From Heteroscillospira sp050252415 (lineage in GTDB: Bacteria > Bacillota > Clostridia > Oscillospirales > Oscillospiraceae): a stretch of DNA of 8,998 nt. Both the position numbers and the translations under genes were made by a program. Positions 1-8,998 of the stretch are shown one piece after another (the first letter of the stretch is position 1; every line of letters begins with the position of its first letter). The notes below the pieces were generated by a model, which was not told where the DNA came from, searched no databases, and was given only the letters and a program-made list of their open reading frames with translations. The stretch is taken from NCBI GenBank assembly GCA_050252415.1, contig JBFWKZ010000102.1:1-8998 (forward strand), given 5' to 3'.

Positions 1-1326
1 GCAGACCAGAGGATGAAGCTTGATGGCGCGGCCTTCGACAAGGACGGGCTCAAACGCCTGAATGCCAAGTCTATGCAGCGTAGGCGCACGGTTCAGCATG
101 ACGGGGTGTTCTTTGATGACGACGTCGAGGGCATCCCACACCTCGGTGCGGCTTTTGTCGACCATCTTTTTGGCGGATTTAATGTTGTTGGCAACACCGT
201 CCTCCACCAGCTTTTTCATCACAAAGGGACGGAACAGCTCGATCGCCATTTCTTTCGGCAGACCGCACTGATAAATCTTGAGGTCCGGTCCGACGACGAT
301 AACGCTTCGTCCGGAATAGTCGACACGCTTGCCCAAAAGGTTCTGACGGAAACGTCCCTGTTTTCCCTTCAGCATATCCGAGAGCGATTTGAGTGCACGG
401 GAGTTTGCGCCGGTAACGGCTCTTCCGCGGCGGCCGTTATCAATAAGGGCGTCCACGGCCTCCTGCAGCATACGCTTTTCATTGCGGACAATGATGTCCG
501 GCGCATTCAGTTGCTGAAGTCTCTTGAGGCGGTTGTTGCGGTTGATTACGCGGCGGTAGAGATCGTTCAAGTCGCTCGTCGCAAAACGGCCGCCGTCGAG
601 CTGGACCATCGGGCGCAGCTCCGGGGGGAGGACGGGCAAGACGTCGATGATCATCCAGGTGGGATCGTTGCCGCTCTGGAGGAACGCTTCAACGACCTCA
701 AGCCGTTTGATCAGCTTTGCCTTTTTCTGACCGTGGGCATCGTTTAGCTCAGCGCGGAGCTGCTCGGATAGCTGTTTACAGTCGATATCCGCCAGCAGCT
801 TTTTTATGGCCTCGGCGCCCATACCGGCATCAAAATCGTCCTCATATTTTTCGCGCATGTCGCGGTATTCTTTTTCGGAAAGTATCTGGCATTTTGTGAG
901 GGGGGCAAAGCCCGGATCCGTTACGATATAGGAGCCGAAGTAGAGAACCTTCTCAAGGATCCTGGGTGTGAGATCGAGCAGCAGACCCATACGCGAGGGA
1001 ATCCCCTTAAAGTACCAAATATGGGAAACGGGAGCTGCCAGTTCAATATGGCCCATGCGCTCACGGCGAACCTTGGCGCGGGTAACCTCAACACCGCAGC
1101 GGTCACAGATTTTGCCTTTATAGCGAATCTTTTTATATTTTCCGCAATGGCACTCCCAGTCCTTGGTGGGTCCAAAAATACGCTCGCAGAAAAGTCCGTC
1201 GCGCTCAGGTTTGAGCGTCCTGTAGTTTATTGTTTCTGGCTTCTTAACTTCTCCGGAGGACCATGATCGAATCATTTCCGGAGAAGCTATGCCAATTTTT
1301 ATCGCGTCAAAGGGTGTATAGCTCAT
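1..1326 (-). CDS. rpoC: DNA-directed RNA polymerase subunit beta' (partial, N-terminal 442 residues)
   Basis: This is the beta' subunit of RNA polymerase, which forms much of the clamp and active-centre cleft. The ATG at 1326-1324 follows the rpoB stop by 3 nt and has an AGGAGG site 8 nt upstream. The frame stays open to the window edge, so the C-terminal part is missing. Visible landmarks are the N-terminal zinc ribbon (Cys59, Cys61, Cys74, Cys77), a Firmicute-type stretch around residues 180-230 without a large insertion, the LPPELRPMVQLDGG clamp and rudder region, and the switch-2 segment GKRVDYSGRSVIVVGP near residues 330-345. The fragment ends at HPLVC, just before the metal-binding NADFDGD motif, so the catalytic Asp triad lies outside the window. 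It is co-transcribed with rpoB. The family identification is essentially certain. Confidence 0.98.
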   Translation of the reverse strand, partial: MSYTPFDAIKIGIASPEMIRSWSSGEVKKPETINYRTLKPERDGLFCERIFGPTKDWECHCGKYKKIRYKGKICDRCGVEVTRAKVRRERMGHIELAAPVSHIWYFKGIPSRMGLLLDLTPRILEKVLYFGSYIVTDPGFAPLTKCQILSEKEYRDMREKYEDDFDAGMGAEAIKKLLADIDCKQLSEQLRAELNDAHGQKKAKLIKRLEVVEAFLQSGNDPTWMIIDVLPVLPPELRPMVQLDGGRFATSDLNDLYRRVINRNNRLKRLQQLNAPDIIVRNEKRMLQEAVDALIDNGRRGRAVTGANSRALKSLSDMLKGKQGRFRQNLLGKRVDYSGRSVIVVGPDLKIYQCGLPKEMAIELFRPFVMKKLVEDGVANNIKSAKKMVDKSRTEVWDALDVVIKEHPVMLNRAPTLHRLGIQAFEPVLVEGRAIKLHPLVC

Positions 1327-1329
1327 ATC

Positions 1330-5085
<3,756 letters not shown>

Positions 5086-5095
5086 TTGTCCTTCA

Positions 5096-5100
5096 CTCCT
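5096..5100 (-). promoter_or_regulatory. rpoB ribosome binding site
   Basis: AGGAG on the minus strand lies 10 nt before the ATG at 5085, and a second weaker AAGGA lies between them. It supports 5085 as the rpoB start rather than the in-frame GTG at 5214, which has no comparable site. Confidence 0.7.
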
Positions 5101-5191
5101 TGTAAATAGTCTCGACACGCCCGGAAGCGTTGTTAAATAATCTGTAAAGCGTATTGATTTTTTCTGTAAATCTGGTAAAATAAATACACAA

Positions 5192-5227
5192 TCAAAGTGG
5201 GGGATTATTCCCACTGCGGTTTAACAT
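5192..5227 (-). other. Possible 11-codon leader peptide at the 5' end of the rpoB transcript
   Basis: An ATG at 5227-5225 opens a frame reading MLNRSGNNPPL and ending in TGA at 5194-5192. It lies within about 3 nt of the transcription start predicted from the rpoB promoter, so it could only be translated as a leaderless or nearly leaderless message. No ribosome binding site is possible upstream. The leader hairpin lies inside it. It may be chance, and I rate it low. Confidence 0.15.
5196..5215 (-). promoter_or_regulatory. Hairpin in the rpoB 5' leader
   Basis: A perfect 6-bp inverted repeat (AGTGGG / CCCACT) with an 8-nt loop falls about 14 nt into the predicted rpoB transcript. No U-tract follows on the minus strand, so it is not an intrinsic terminator as seen. 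It could stabilise the 5' end of the mRNA or be a protein or ribosome contact site. The structure is clear but any role is inferred. Confidence 0.4.
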
Positions 5228-5235
5228 AGCAAGCT

Positions 5236-5265
5236 ATTATATCACTTGAAAATAATGTTTGTCAA
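5236..5265 (-). promoter_or_regulatory. Sigma-A-type promoter for rpoBC with extended -10
   Basis: On the minus strand a perfect TTGACA (5265-5260) is followed by 18 nt and a perfect TATAAT (5241-5236), with TG one base before the -10 (TGnTATAAT). The predicted start is near 5230-5227, giving a leader of about 142-146 nt before rpoB. This consensus match in the region upstream of rpoB fits a strongly expressed housekeeping operon with its own promoter. Confidence 0.85.
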
Positions 5266-5273
5266 GACATAAT
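5246..5273 (+). promoter_or_regulatory. Weak candidate rightward promoter upstream of the orphan terminator
   Basis: TTGAAA (5246-5251), 16 nt and CATAAT (5268-5273) could drive a short transcript starting near 5280 and ending at the terminator hairpin at 5301-5333, about 50 nt. The region is AT-rich, so chance matches are likely. It also overlaps the rpoB promoter on the other strand. Confidence 0.2.
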
Positions 5274-5300
5274 TAAACAAATTTATTGCAAATTATTTAA

Positions 5301-5333
5301 GGCGGAATGTATATTTTACACCGCCGTTTTTTT
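5301..5333 (+). terminator. Orphan rho-independent terminator reading rightward
   Basis: GGCGG (5301-5305) pairs with CCGCC (5321-5325) and TGTA (5308-5311) pairs with TACA (5317-5320). There is a 2-nt AA bulge, a 5-nt loop, then G and seven T residues (5327-5333). This is a typical intrinsic terminator on the plus strand. It sits between the two divergent promoters, and no plus-strand gene precedes it. On the minus strand the downstream sequence is TTAAATAATTT, a poorer U-tract. It may insulate the rightward operon from antisense read-through, end a small RNA, or be a relic of an older gene order. Confidence 0.75.
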
Positions 5334-5338
5334 ATAGC

Positions 5339-5367
5339 TTGCCATAATGCGTTTAAGCAATTATAAT
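5339..5367 (+). promoter_or_regulatory. Sigma-A-type promoter for the glycosyltransferase-apbE operon
   Basis: TTGCCA (5339-5344, one mismatch to TTGACA), a 17-nt spacer and a perfect TATAAT (5362-5367) lie 45 bp upstream of the first gene. The predicted start is A5374. It begins only 5 nt after the T-tract of the upstream terminator. No operator or riboswitch is recognisable in the 38-nt leader, which contains only a short GGGCG/CGCCC hairpin (5376-5396). Confidence 0.8.
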
Positions 5368-5373
5368 ACGGCT

Positions 5374-5415
5374 ATGGGCGATTTGATTTCCCGCCCCAAC
5401 GGAGGCGAAACATGA
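5374..5415 (+). other. Possible 13-codon leaderless mini-ORF coupled to the glycosyltransferase start
   Basis: The predicted transcription start A5374 is also the A of an ATG. It opens a frame reading MGDLISRPNGGET and ends in TGA at 5413-5415. That stop overlaps the ATG of the next gene (ATGA at 5412-5415), the same junction type seen between the next two genes. The downstream ribosome binding site lies inside this frame. The geometry is striking, but the length allows chance. Confidence 0.25.
5401..5405 (+). promoter_or_regulatory. Ribosome binding site of the first operon gene
   Basis: GGAGG lies 6 nt before the ATG at 5412 and fixes the start of the membrane glycosyltransferase-like gene. 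Confidence 0.85.
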
Positions 5416-6629
5416 GCATTACATCAACAATTTTACTGCTGCTGATTTTTCTCGCCGCATGTGCTGTCATGTACCACGAAGGCTTCTTAGACAGCGCCGG
5501 GCGAATAACAGCGGCAATATTTTTTGTGACTGCAGCGTTTGCTCTGCGCATTATCATGCTCCCGACGATAACCAGCGACTACACGCTCTTCCTCCAAAAA
5601 TGGGTTGATTATTTCAGACAAAGCGGCGGTTTTTCCGCTATCGCTGATGAAATTGGCAACTATAATCTGCCGTACCTTTATTTTCTGGCCCTGTTTTCCT
5701 ATATTCCTGTGGACGACCTGTATCTGGTAAAACTCCTTTCCATTGCTTTTGACGTTCTGCTCGCCTGGGGTGTATCGGGCATTGTATCGTTGTATGTCGA
5801 CTCAAAAAACCGGCAGCTTGCCGCATTCATCGTCACGCTGTTTTGGCCAACAGTTCTGCTGAACGGGGCCTACTGGGGTCAGTGTGACAGCATTTTTGCT
5901 GCCTTCGGCGTTATGGCTTTCTATATGGCCTTGGCTGAAAGGCCGAGACTCTCGCTTATGTTTGCCGCTCTCTCGCTCGCGTTCAAGGTGCAAGCGGTAT
6001 TTCTTCTGCCCATATACGCCGTATTCCTGATCACCCGCCATATTCGACTACGGGATTTACTGATATTTCCTCTCACCTATCTGGCGACGGTGCTGCCCGC
6101 CATTGCGCTTGGTCATCCGATTTGGGACGCCGTTTTTCTCTATTTCAGACAGGTGAACGGAGCCACCGCGTCGCTCAATTTCAACAGCGCATCGGCCTAT
6201 GCTTTTATTCCGTATGGCTACACCGCCGAATGGCTCGATTACGGGGCCTATATCGGCATTGCGCTCGCACTCGCATTGGTCTATACCGTTCTGCTCTGGA
6301 CAATTGCCAAAGGCCGTAGCGTCAATAAATTTACGCTGCTTGGATTTTCCGCGCTGATCACCCTCGGCATTCCCTTTTTCCTGCCATATATGCACGACCG
6401 CTATTTCTTTCTGGCGGACATTTTTACGCTCATCCTCGCGTTTATCTCCCCTGCGTATTTTTCAGTGGCTATGCTCTGTGTCTTCGGAAGTCTACTTGGC
6501 TATTATGCCTATTTATATCACGAATTTTTCCTCACGATGAACTTTGGCGCCGCGGCCATGCTTGTCGCCCTCGGCGTTATCACCGTCTATATACAAAAAT
6601 CCTTTGGAAAAGCGGAAAAACCAATATGA
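5412..6629 (+). CDS. Polytopic GT-C glycosyltransferase-like membrane protein (Gpi18/mannosyltransferase-related)
   Basis: A 405-residue, strongly hydrophobic protein with roughly ten or more membrane segments. It resembles bacterial GT-C enzymes related to Gpi18 mannosyltransferases, which transfer sugars from polyprenyl-phosphate donors on the outer face of the membrane. Visible support: an acidic residue in the first large loop (SDYTLFLQKW, Asp56), YNLPYLY at 84-90, the characteristic GAYWGQCDS at 152-160, FKVQAVFLLP at 191-200, and LPYMHDRYFF at 324-333. The start is fixed by GGAGG 6 nt upstream and the gene is led by a strong promoter. Its stop overlaps the apbE start by 4 nt (ATGA), so it heads the operon. 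Sugar donor and acceptor cannot be read from the sequence. The family call rests on remembered motifs, not an alignment. A role in glycosylating an exported protein or envelope polymer is inference. Confidence 0.75.
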   Translation: MSITSTILLLLIFLAACAVMYHEGFLDSAGRITAAIFFVTAAFALRIIMLPTITSDYTLFLQKWVDYFRQSGGFSAIADEIGNYNLPYLYFLALFSYIPVDDLYLVKLLSIAFDVLLAWGVSGIVSLYVDSKNRQLAAFIVTLFWPTVLLNGAYWGQCDSIFAAFGVMAFYMALAERPRLSLMFAALSLAFKVQAVFLLPIYAVFLITRHIRLRDLLIFPLTYLATVLPAIALGHPIWDAVFLYFRQVNGATASLNFNSASAYAFIPYGYTAEWLDYGAYIGIALALALVYTVLLWTIAKGRSVNKFTLLGFSALITLGIPFFLPYMHDRYFFLADIFTLILAFISPAYFSVAMLCVFGSLLGYYAYLYHEFFLTMNFGAAAMLVALGVITVYIQKSFGKAEKPI

Positions 6630-7657
6630 AAAAAATTTCTATTCTTATCGCCTCAATCATTTTGTCGCTTCTCTTGTCCGGCTGCACAATCGGGCAAAAA
6701 AACGAGGAACATGTCAGCTATGTCTATGCTATGGATACGGTGATGACGCTCACCGCTTACGGTGACGACAGTGTCGAAACCGCTCTCGGCAATGTCTCCG
6801 GCGCTATCGAGTCCCTTGACAAGCTCATCTCTGTGACGGACGAAAACAGCGAAATCTATAAACTCAATGCCAATTCCGATGTTTCCGCCACATTGTCGGA
6901 CGAAACCGCCGAGATCATCTCCCGGGCCCTGGAGTTGTGTAAAAGCACCAACGGTACGCTCGACATCTCCATCTATCCCGTCGTCCGCGCCTGGGGCTTC
7001 ACCACAGGTTCTTATCAGGTCCCAGCTTATAACGATCTCATGAGCCTGCTGCGCAAAGTCGATTATTCAAAAATCATATTGGATGGGAACACCATAACGC
7101 TTGACCCCGGTATGCAGATCGACCTCGGCAGTGTTGCCAAAGGCTATGTGGGCGACGTTGCAGCCAAAATACTCGAAGACGCGGGAGTCAAGTCCGCCGT
7201 ACTGAATCTTGGCGGAAATGTGCGTGCCATCGGAAGCAATACGGACGGCAATCCCTGGCGTGTCGGCGTGCAGGATCCCCTGGACAACTCAAAATATTTC
7301 GGTGTGATTTCCGTCACCGATAAGTCCGTTATCACATCCGGCGGTTACAACCGCTACTTTGAAGAAGACGGCAAGACCTATTGGCATATTATCGACCCCG
7401 CCACCGGCTATCCCGCCGACAACGGTGTAATTTCCGCCACCATAATCGGTGACGACGGCCTTAAATGCGACGGACTCTCCACCGCGACATTCATTATGGG
7501 CGTGAATAAAGCCTTTGATTACTGGCGTCAGACCGGCGGCTTTGATATGCTCCTTGTCACCAAAAACGGACACATTTACATAACTCCCGGTCTTGAGGAC
7601 AGCTTTGAGCTTCTCCCCTCTTATGCCTCGGAATATACCGTGGAGGTGGTCAATTGA
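6626..7657 (+). CDS. apbE: FAD:protein FMN transferase, ApbE family lipoprotein
   Basis: This enzyme moves FMN from FAD onto a Thr/Ser of target proteins (flavinylation) outside the cytoplasmic membrane, using Mg2+. It has 343 residues, about the usual family length. Residues 1-20 form a lipoprotein signal with lipobox LSGC (Cys20), so the mature protein is membrane-anchored. Family motifs in order: MDTVMT (36-41), SEIYKLN, DISIYPVVRAWGF, DLGSVAKGY (166-174), NLGGNVRAIG, SGGYNRYF, HIIDPATGYP and CDGLSTATF, where Asp282 and Thr286 match the metal and catalytic positions of ApbE enzymes. The ATG overlaps the stop of the preceding gene (ATGA) and has only a weak GGAAA-type site, suggesting translational coupling. 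Flavinylation targets elsewhere include Rnf/Nqr subunits and FMN-binding lipoproteins; none is encoded in this window. Confidence 0.95.
   Translation: MKKISILIASIILSLLLSGCTIGQKNEEHVSYVYAMDTVMTLTAYGDDSVETALGNVSGAIESLDKLISVTDENSEIYKLNANSDVSATLSDETAEIISRALELCKSTNGTLDISIYPVVRAWGFTTGSYQVPAYNDLMSLLRKVDYSKIILDGNTITLDPGMQIDLGSVAKGYVGDVAAKILEDAGVKSAVLNLGGNVRAIGSNTDGNPWRVGVQDPLDNSKYFGVISVTDKSVITSGGYNRYFEEDGKTYWHIIDPATGYPADNGVISATIIGDDGLKCDGLSTATFIMGVNKAFDYWRQTGGFDMLLVTKNGHIYITPGLEDSFELLPSYASEYTVEVVN
7642..7646 (+). promoter_or_regulatory. Ribosome binding site selecting a TTG start
   Basis: GGAGG lies 7 nt before the TTG at 7654, inside the last codons of apbE. This strong site supports TTG as a real start codon for the NusG-domain-II protein. 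Confidence 0.8.
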
Positions 7658-8046
7658 AAAAGCTCCTGCAGTCCACACGCTTCTGGCTCATCGTTTTTGC
7701 CGCCATCATCCTGTTCAGCACCGCCGCGATGTTCTTTCTTAAAGGCGGGGGCAGCGGCACCATTGCCGTCATAACACAGGATGGTAAAGAGCTGCAGCGG
7801 ATAGACCTAAGCCATGTGACGGAGCCCTATACCATACGGATAGACAGCGATAATGGCGGCTATAACATCGTTGAAGTCGAACCGGGCCGTATACGCGTCC
7901 TTGAAGCAAGCTGCCCCGACCAGATATGTGTGAATCAAGGCTGGATATCGGACAGCTCAAAGCCCATTGTCTGTCTTCCGAACAAATTGATGATCGTCAT
8001 TGAGGACGGTGAAAACCCGGATGGGCTTGACGGTATCTCGAGCTGA
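7654..8046 (+). CDS. NusG domain II-containing membrane-anchored protein (EetA-like)
   Basis: A 130-residue protein starting at a TTG that overlaps the apbE stop (TTGA). Residues 10-29 form one N-terminal membrane segment followed by an outward-facing domain. The domain has the signature of small 'NusG domain II' proteins: ASCPDQICVNQGWI near 85-98 and PIVCLPNKL at 104-112, with cysteines at 87, 92 and 107. Despite the name these proteins are not transcription factors; the name reflects a fold similarity. In Firmicutes the family is often found beside ApbE and Gx-transporter genes. From memory, one member is EetA of the Listeria extracellular electron transfer locus. The molecular function is not established. 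The three cysteines could form a disulfide or bind a metal or cofactor (inference). The tail after residue 117 is short and Gly/Asp-rich. Confidence 0.85.
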   Translation: MKKLLQSTRFWLIVFAAIILFSTAAMFFLKGGGSGTIAVITQDGKELQRIDLSHVTEPYTIRIDSDNGGYNIVEVEPGRIRVLEASCPDQICVNQGWISDSSKPIVCLPNKLMIVIEDGENPDGLDGISS

Positions 8047-8056
8047 GGGCGTTCGC

Positions 8057-8548
8057 ATGAAGGCAAAACGGATAACAAAACTCGCTCTTTTGACAACGAT
8101 CGCGCTGATCATCTACACCGTGGAGGCTCAGATTCCCGTGCCTGTGCCGATTTACGGTGTCAAACTCGGGCTTGCAAATATCATTACGGTCTACGCCGCT
8201 TTTACGATGCTGCCGGGTGAGGCCGTTCTCATTCTGTTCTGCCGCATCCTATTGGGCGGAATTTTTACCGGAAGAATACTCGCCATGCTGTACAGTCTTG
8301 GCGGCGGGCTTCTTTGCATCGCCGTAACCCTGCTCATGGTAAAAGTTTTGACGCTGCGTCAGATGTGGGTCGCCTCGATTATCGGAGCAATCTTTCACAA
8401 CGTCGGACAGCTCATCGTTGCGGCACTGGTAATGAAAACTCTGGCTGTGTTTGTCTACGCCCCGGCCTTACTTATTTCCGGTATTATTACCGGTGCGTTT
8501 ACGGGCTTTGCCGCCCAGGCACTGACAAACCGGCTCGATAAAAAATAA
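8057..8548 (+). CDS. Gx transporter family membrane protein (EetB-like)
   Basis: A 163-residue protein with about five membrane segments. Starts were weighed: an in-frame TTG at 8000 would overlap the previous gene and add a non-hydrophobic leader, while the ATG at 8057 has GAGGG 7 nt upstream and gives the usual MKAKRITKLALLTTIAL beginning. Family signatures are YGVKLGLANI (33-42), LYSLGGGLL, and SIIGAIFHNVGQL with His114, Asn115 and Gln118. Members were once labelled heptaprenyl diphosphate synthase component I. They have no visible catalytic site and resemble small ECF-type substrate-binding membrane proteins. From memory, EetB of the Listeria electron transfer locus belongs here. The gene begins 10 nt after the preceding stop and is last in the operon. 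A role in quinone or flavin handling is inference. Confidence 0.88.
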   Translation: MKAKRITKLALLTTIALIIYTVEAQIPVPVPIYGVKLGLANIITVYAAFTMLPGEAVLILFCRILLGGIFTGRILAMLYSLGGGLLCIAVTLLMVKVLTLRQMWVASIIGAIFHNVGQLIVAALVMKTLAVFVYAPALLISGIITGAFTGFAAQALTNRLDKK

Positions 8549-8580
8549 ACCCCGGATAATCTAAACAGATTACCCGGGGT
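8549..8580 (-). terminator. Shared terminator hairpin between convergent genes, U-tract on the minus strand
   Basis: Arms 8549-8562 and 8567-8580 form a 14-bp stem with one A/C mismatch (8556/8573) and an AAAC loop. On the minus strand it is followed by TTTATTTTTT, made from the last codons of the Gx-transporter gene, so it is a good intrinsic terminator for the acetyltransferase gene. On the plus strand the bases after the hairpin (ATTGACATTA) are not a U-tract, so termination of the rightward operon here would be weaker or need another factor. Confidence 0.85.
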
Positions 8581-8587
8581 ATTGACA

Positions 8588-8998
8588 TTATAGCCTGTTT
8601 AAGGCGTCGCCGGTCAGACGGTACAGGGTCCATTCGTCCATCGGCTTGGCGCCAAGGGATAAATAAAAATCGATACTCGGTTTGTTCCAGTCAAGGCATG
8701 ACCACTCCAGACGTCCGCATCCGCGTTCTCTGGCGATGTGCGCCAGTTGCATAAGCAGAGCCTTGCCATACCCCTGGCCCCGGCATTCGTTGAGAACAAA
8801 GAGGTCCTCCAAATAGATTCCAGCCCTCCCGAGGAAGGTGGAAAAGTTATGGAAAAAGAGGGCAAACCCTACTTCCCTGCCCTCTTCGAGGGCAAAGATG
8901 ACTTCCGCCTTGTTTTTATCGAATAGCCACGCCTCCAGAAGCTCCTCCGTGGCAACGACGTCATCTTCAAGATGCTCGTAGGCGGCAAGCTGCTTGAT
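8588..8998 (-). CDS. GNAT N-acetyltransferase, SSAT (diamine acetyltransferase)-like, partial
   Basis: The leftward frame is open from the right edge to the TAA at 8590-8588, giving 136 residues. The N-terminus, probably some 20-25 residues, lies outside the window, so the short version starting at the internal Met near 8812 is not the real gene. GNAT features: beta-strand IYLEDLFV (residues 61-68 of the fragment), the acetyl-CoA loop RGQGYG (73-78), and WNKPSIDFYLSLGA (104-117) with the Tyr112 that acts as general acid in this fold. The KQLAAYE start, YLEDLFV and the WN-P-S-I-x-FY pattern closely resemble spermidine/spermine N1-acetyltransferases and related thialysine acetyltransferases. 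The substrate is therefore probably a small primary amine, but this is inferred from remembered resemblance. It is convergent with the operon and unlikely to share its function. Confidence 0.85.
   Translation of the reverse strand: MKQLAAYEHLEDDVVATEELLEAWLFDKNKAEVIFALEEGREVGFALFFHNFSTFLGRAGIYLEDLFVLNECRGQGYGKALLMQLAHIARERGCGRLEWSCLDWNKPSIDFYLSLGAKPMDEWTLYRLTGDALNRL

Noticed and set aside
13..747. 244-residue plus-strand open frame opposite rpoC
   Set aside because: It is in exact antisense codon register with rpoC, where stops arise only from TTA, CTA and TCA codons that this gene rarely uses. The product shows no recognisable family and no ribosome binding site was seen.
5086..5214. 43-residue N-terminal extension of RpoB from a GTG at 5214
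   Set aside because: The extension lacks RpoB-like sequence and a ribosome binding site. The ATG at 5085 gives the standard N-terminus with AGGAG upstream.
5086..5411. Riboswitch, T-box, tRNA or CRISPR repeats in the intergenic region
   Set aside because: No tRNA-like fold, T-box consensus, FMN-riboswitch-like conserved blocks or spaced repeats were visible. Only promoters and simple hairpins are supported.
6153..6167. VNGAT in the glycosyltransferase as a possible ApbE flavinylation site
   Set aside because: It ends in GAT like the target motif, but Asn replaces the Ser/Thr and the upstream Asp is missing. Chance resemblance is more likely.
8000..8056. Earlier TTG start for the Gx-transporter gene
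   Set aside because: It would overlap the preceding gene by 47 nt and add an atypical leader. The ATG at 8057 has a good ribosome binding site and matches the family N-terminus.
8614..8865. 83-residue minus-strand open frame overlapping the acetyltransferase
   Set aside because: It is a different frame from the GNAT motifs, has no family features, and is fully covered by the acetyltransferase frame that runs to the window edge.

Overview
The window looks like a chromosomal segment from a low-to-medium GC Firmicute, most likely a clostridial lineage near the Oscillospirales. This placement is inferred from the style of the RpoB and RpoC sequences, strong AGGAGG-type ribosome binding sites, consensus sigma-A promoters, and the pairing of a NusG-domain-II membrane protein with a Gx-transporter protein. 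No marker here fixes the genus.

Layout. The left 5.1 kb is leftward (minus strand): the 5' part of rpoC (442 codons, cut by the window edge) and all of rpoB (1251 residues). They are 3 nt apart, and the rpoC ribosome binding site lies inside the last codons of rpoB. A 326-bp divergent intergenic region (5086-5411) follows. It holds a near-perfect extended -10 promoter for rpoBC, a hairpin in the rpoB leader, a rightward hairpin-plus-T-tract terminator with no obvious gene to terminate, and a strong rightward promoter.

From 5412 to 8548 a tight four-gene rightward operon encodes a polytopic GT-C glycosyltransferase-like membrane protein, an ApbE lipoprotein (FAD:protein FMN transferase), a small membrane-anchored NusG-domain-II protein with three conserved cysteines, and a Gx-transporter-family membrane protein. 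The genes overlap by 4 nt or lie about 10 nt apart. A convergent leftward GNAT acetyltransferase resembling spermidine/spermine (SSAT-type) acetyltransferases is cut by the right edge. It shares a terminator hairpin with the operon.

How the genes work together. rpoB and rpoC encode the two catalytic subunits of RNA polymerase. The last three operon genes match, by family, the flavinylation and electron-transfer accessory genes of Gram-positive extracytoplasmic redox systems (the FmnB/EetA/EetB type described in Listeria, as I recall it). ApbE would attach FMN to an exported acceptor protein that is not in this window. The glycosyltransferase at the head of the operon is an unexpected partner. 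No mobile element, CRISPR array, tRNA or rRNA was seen.
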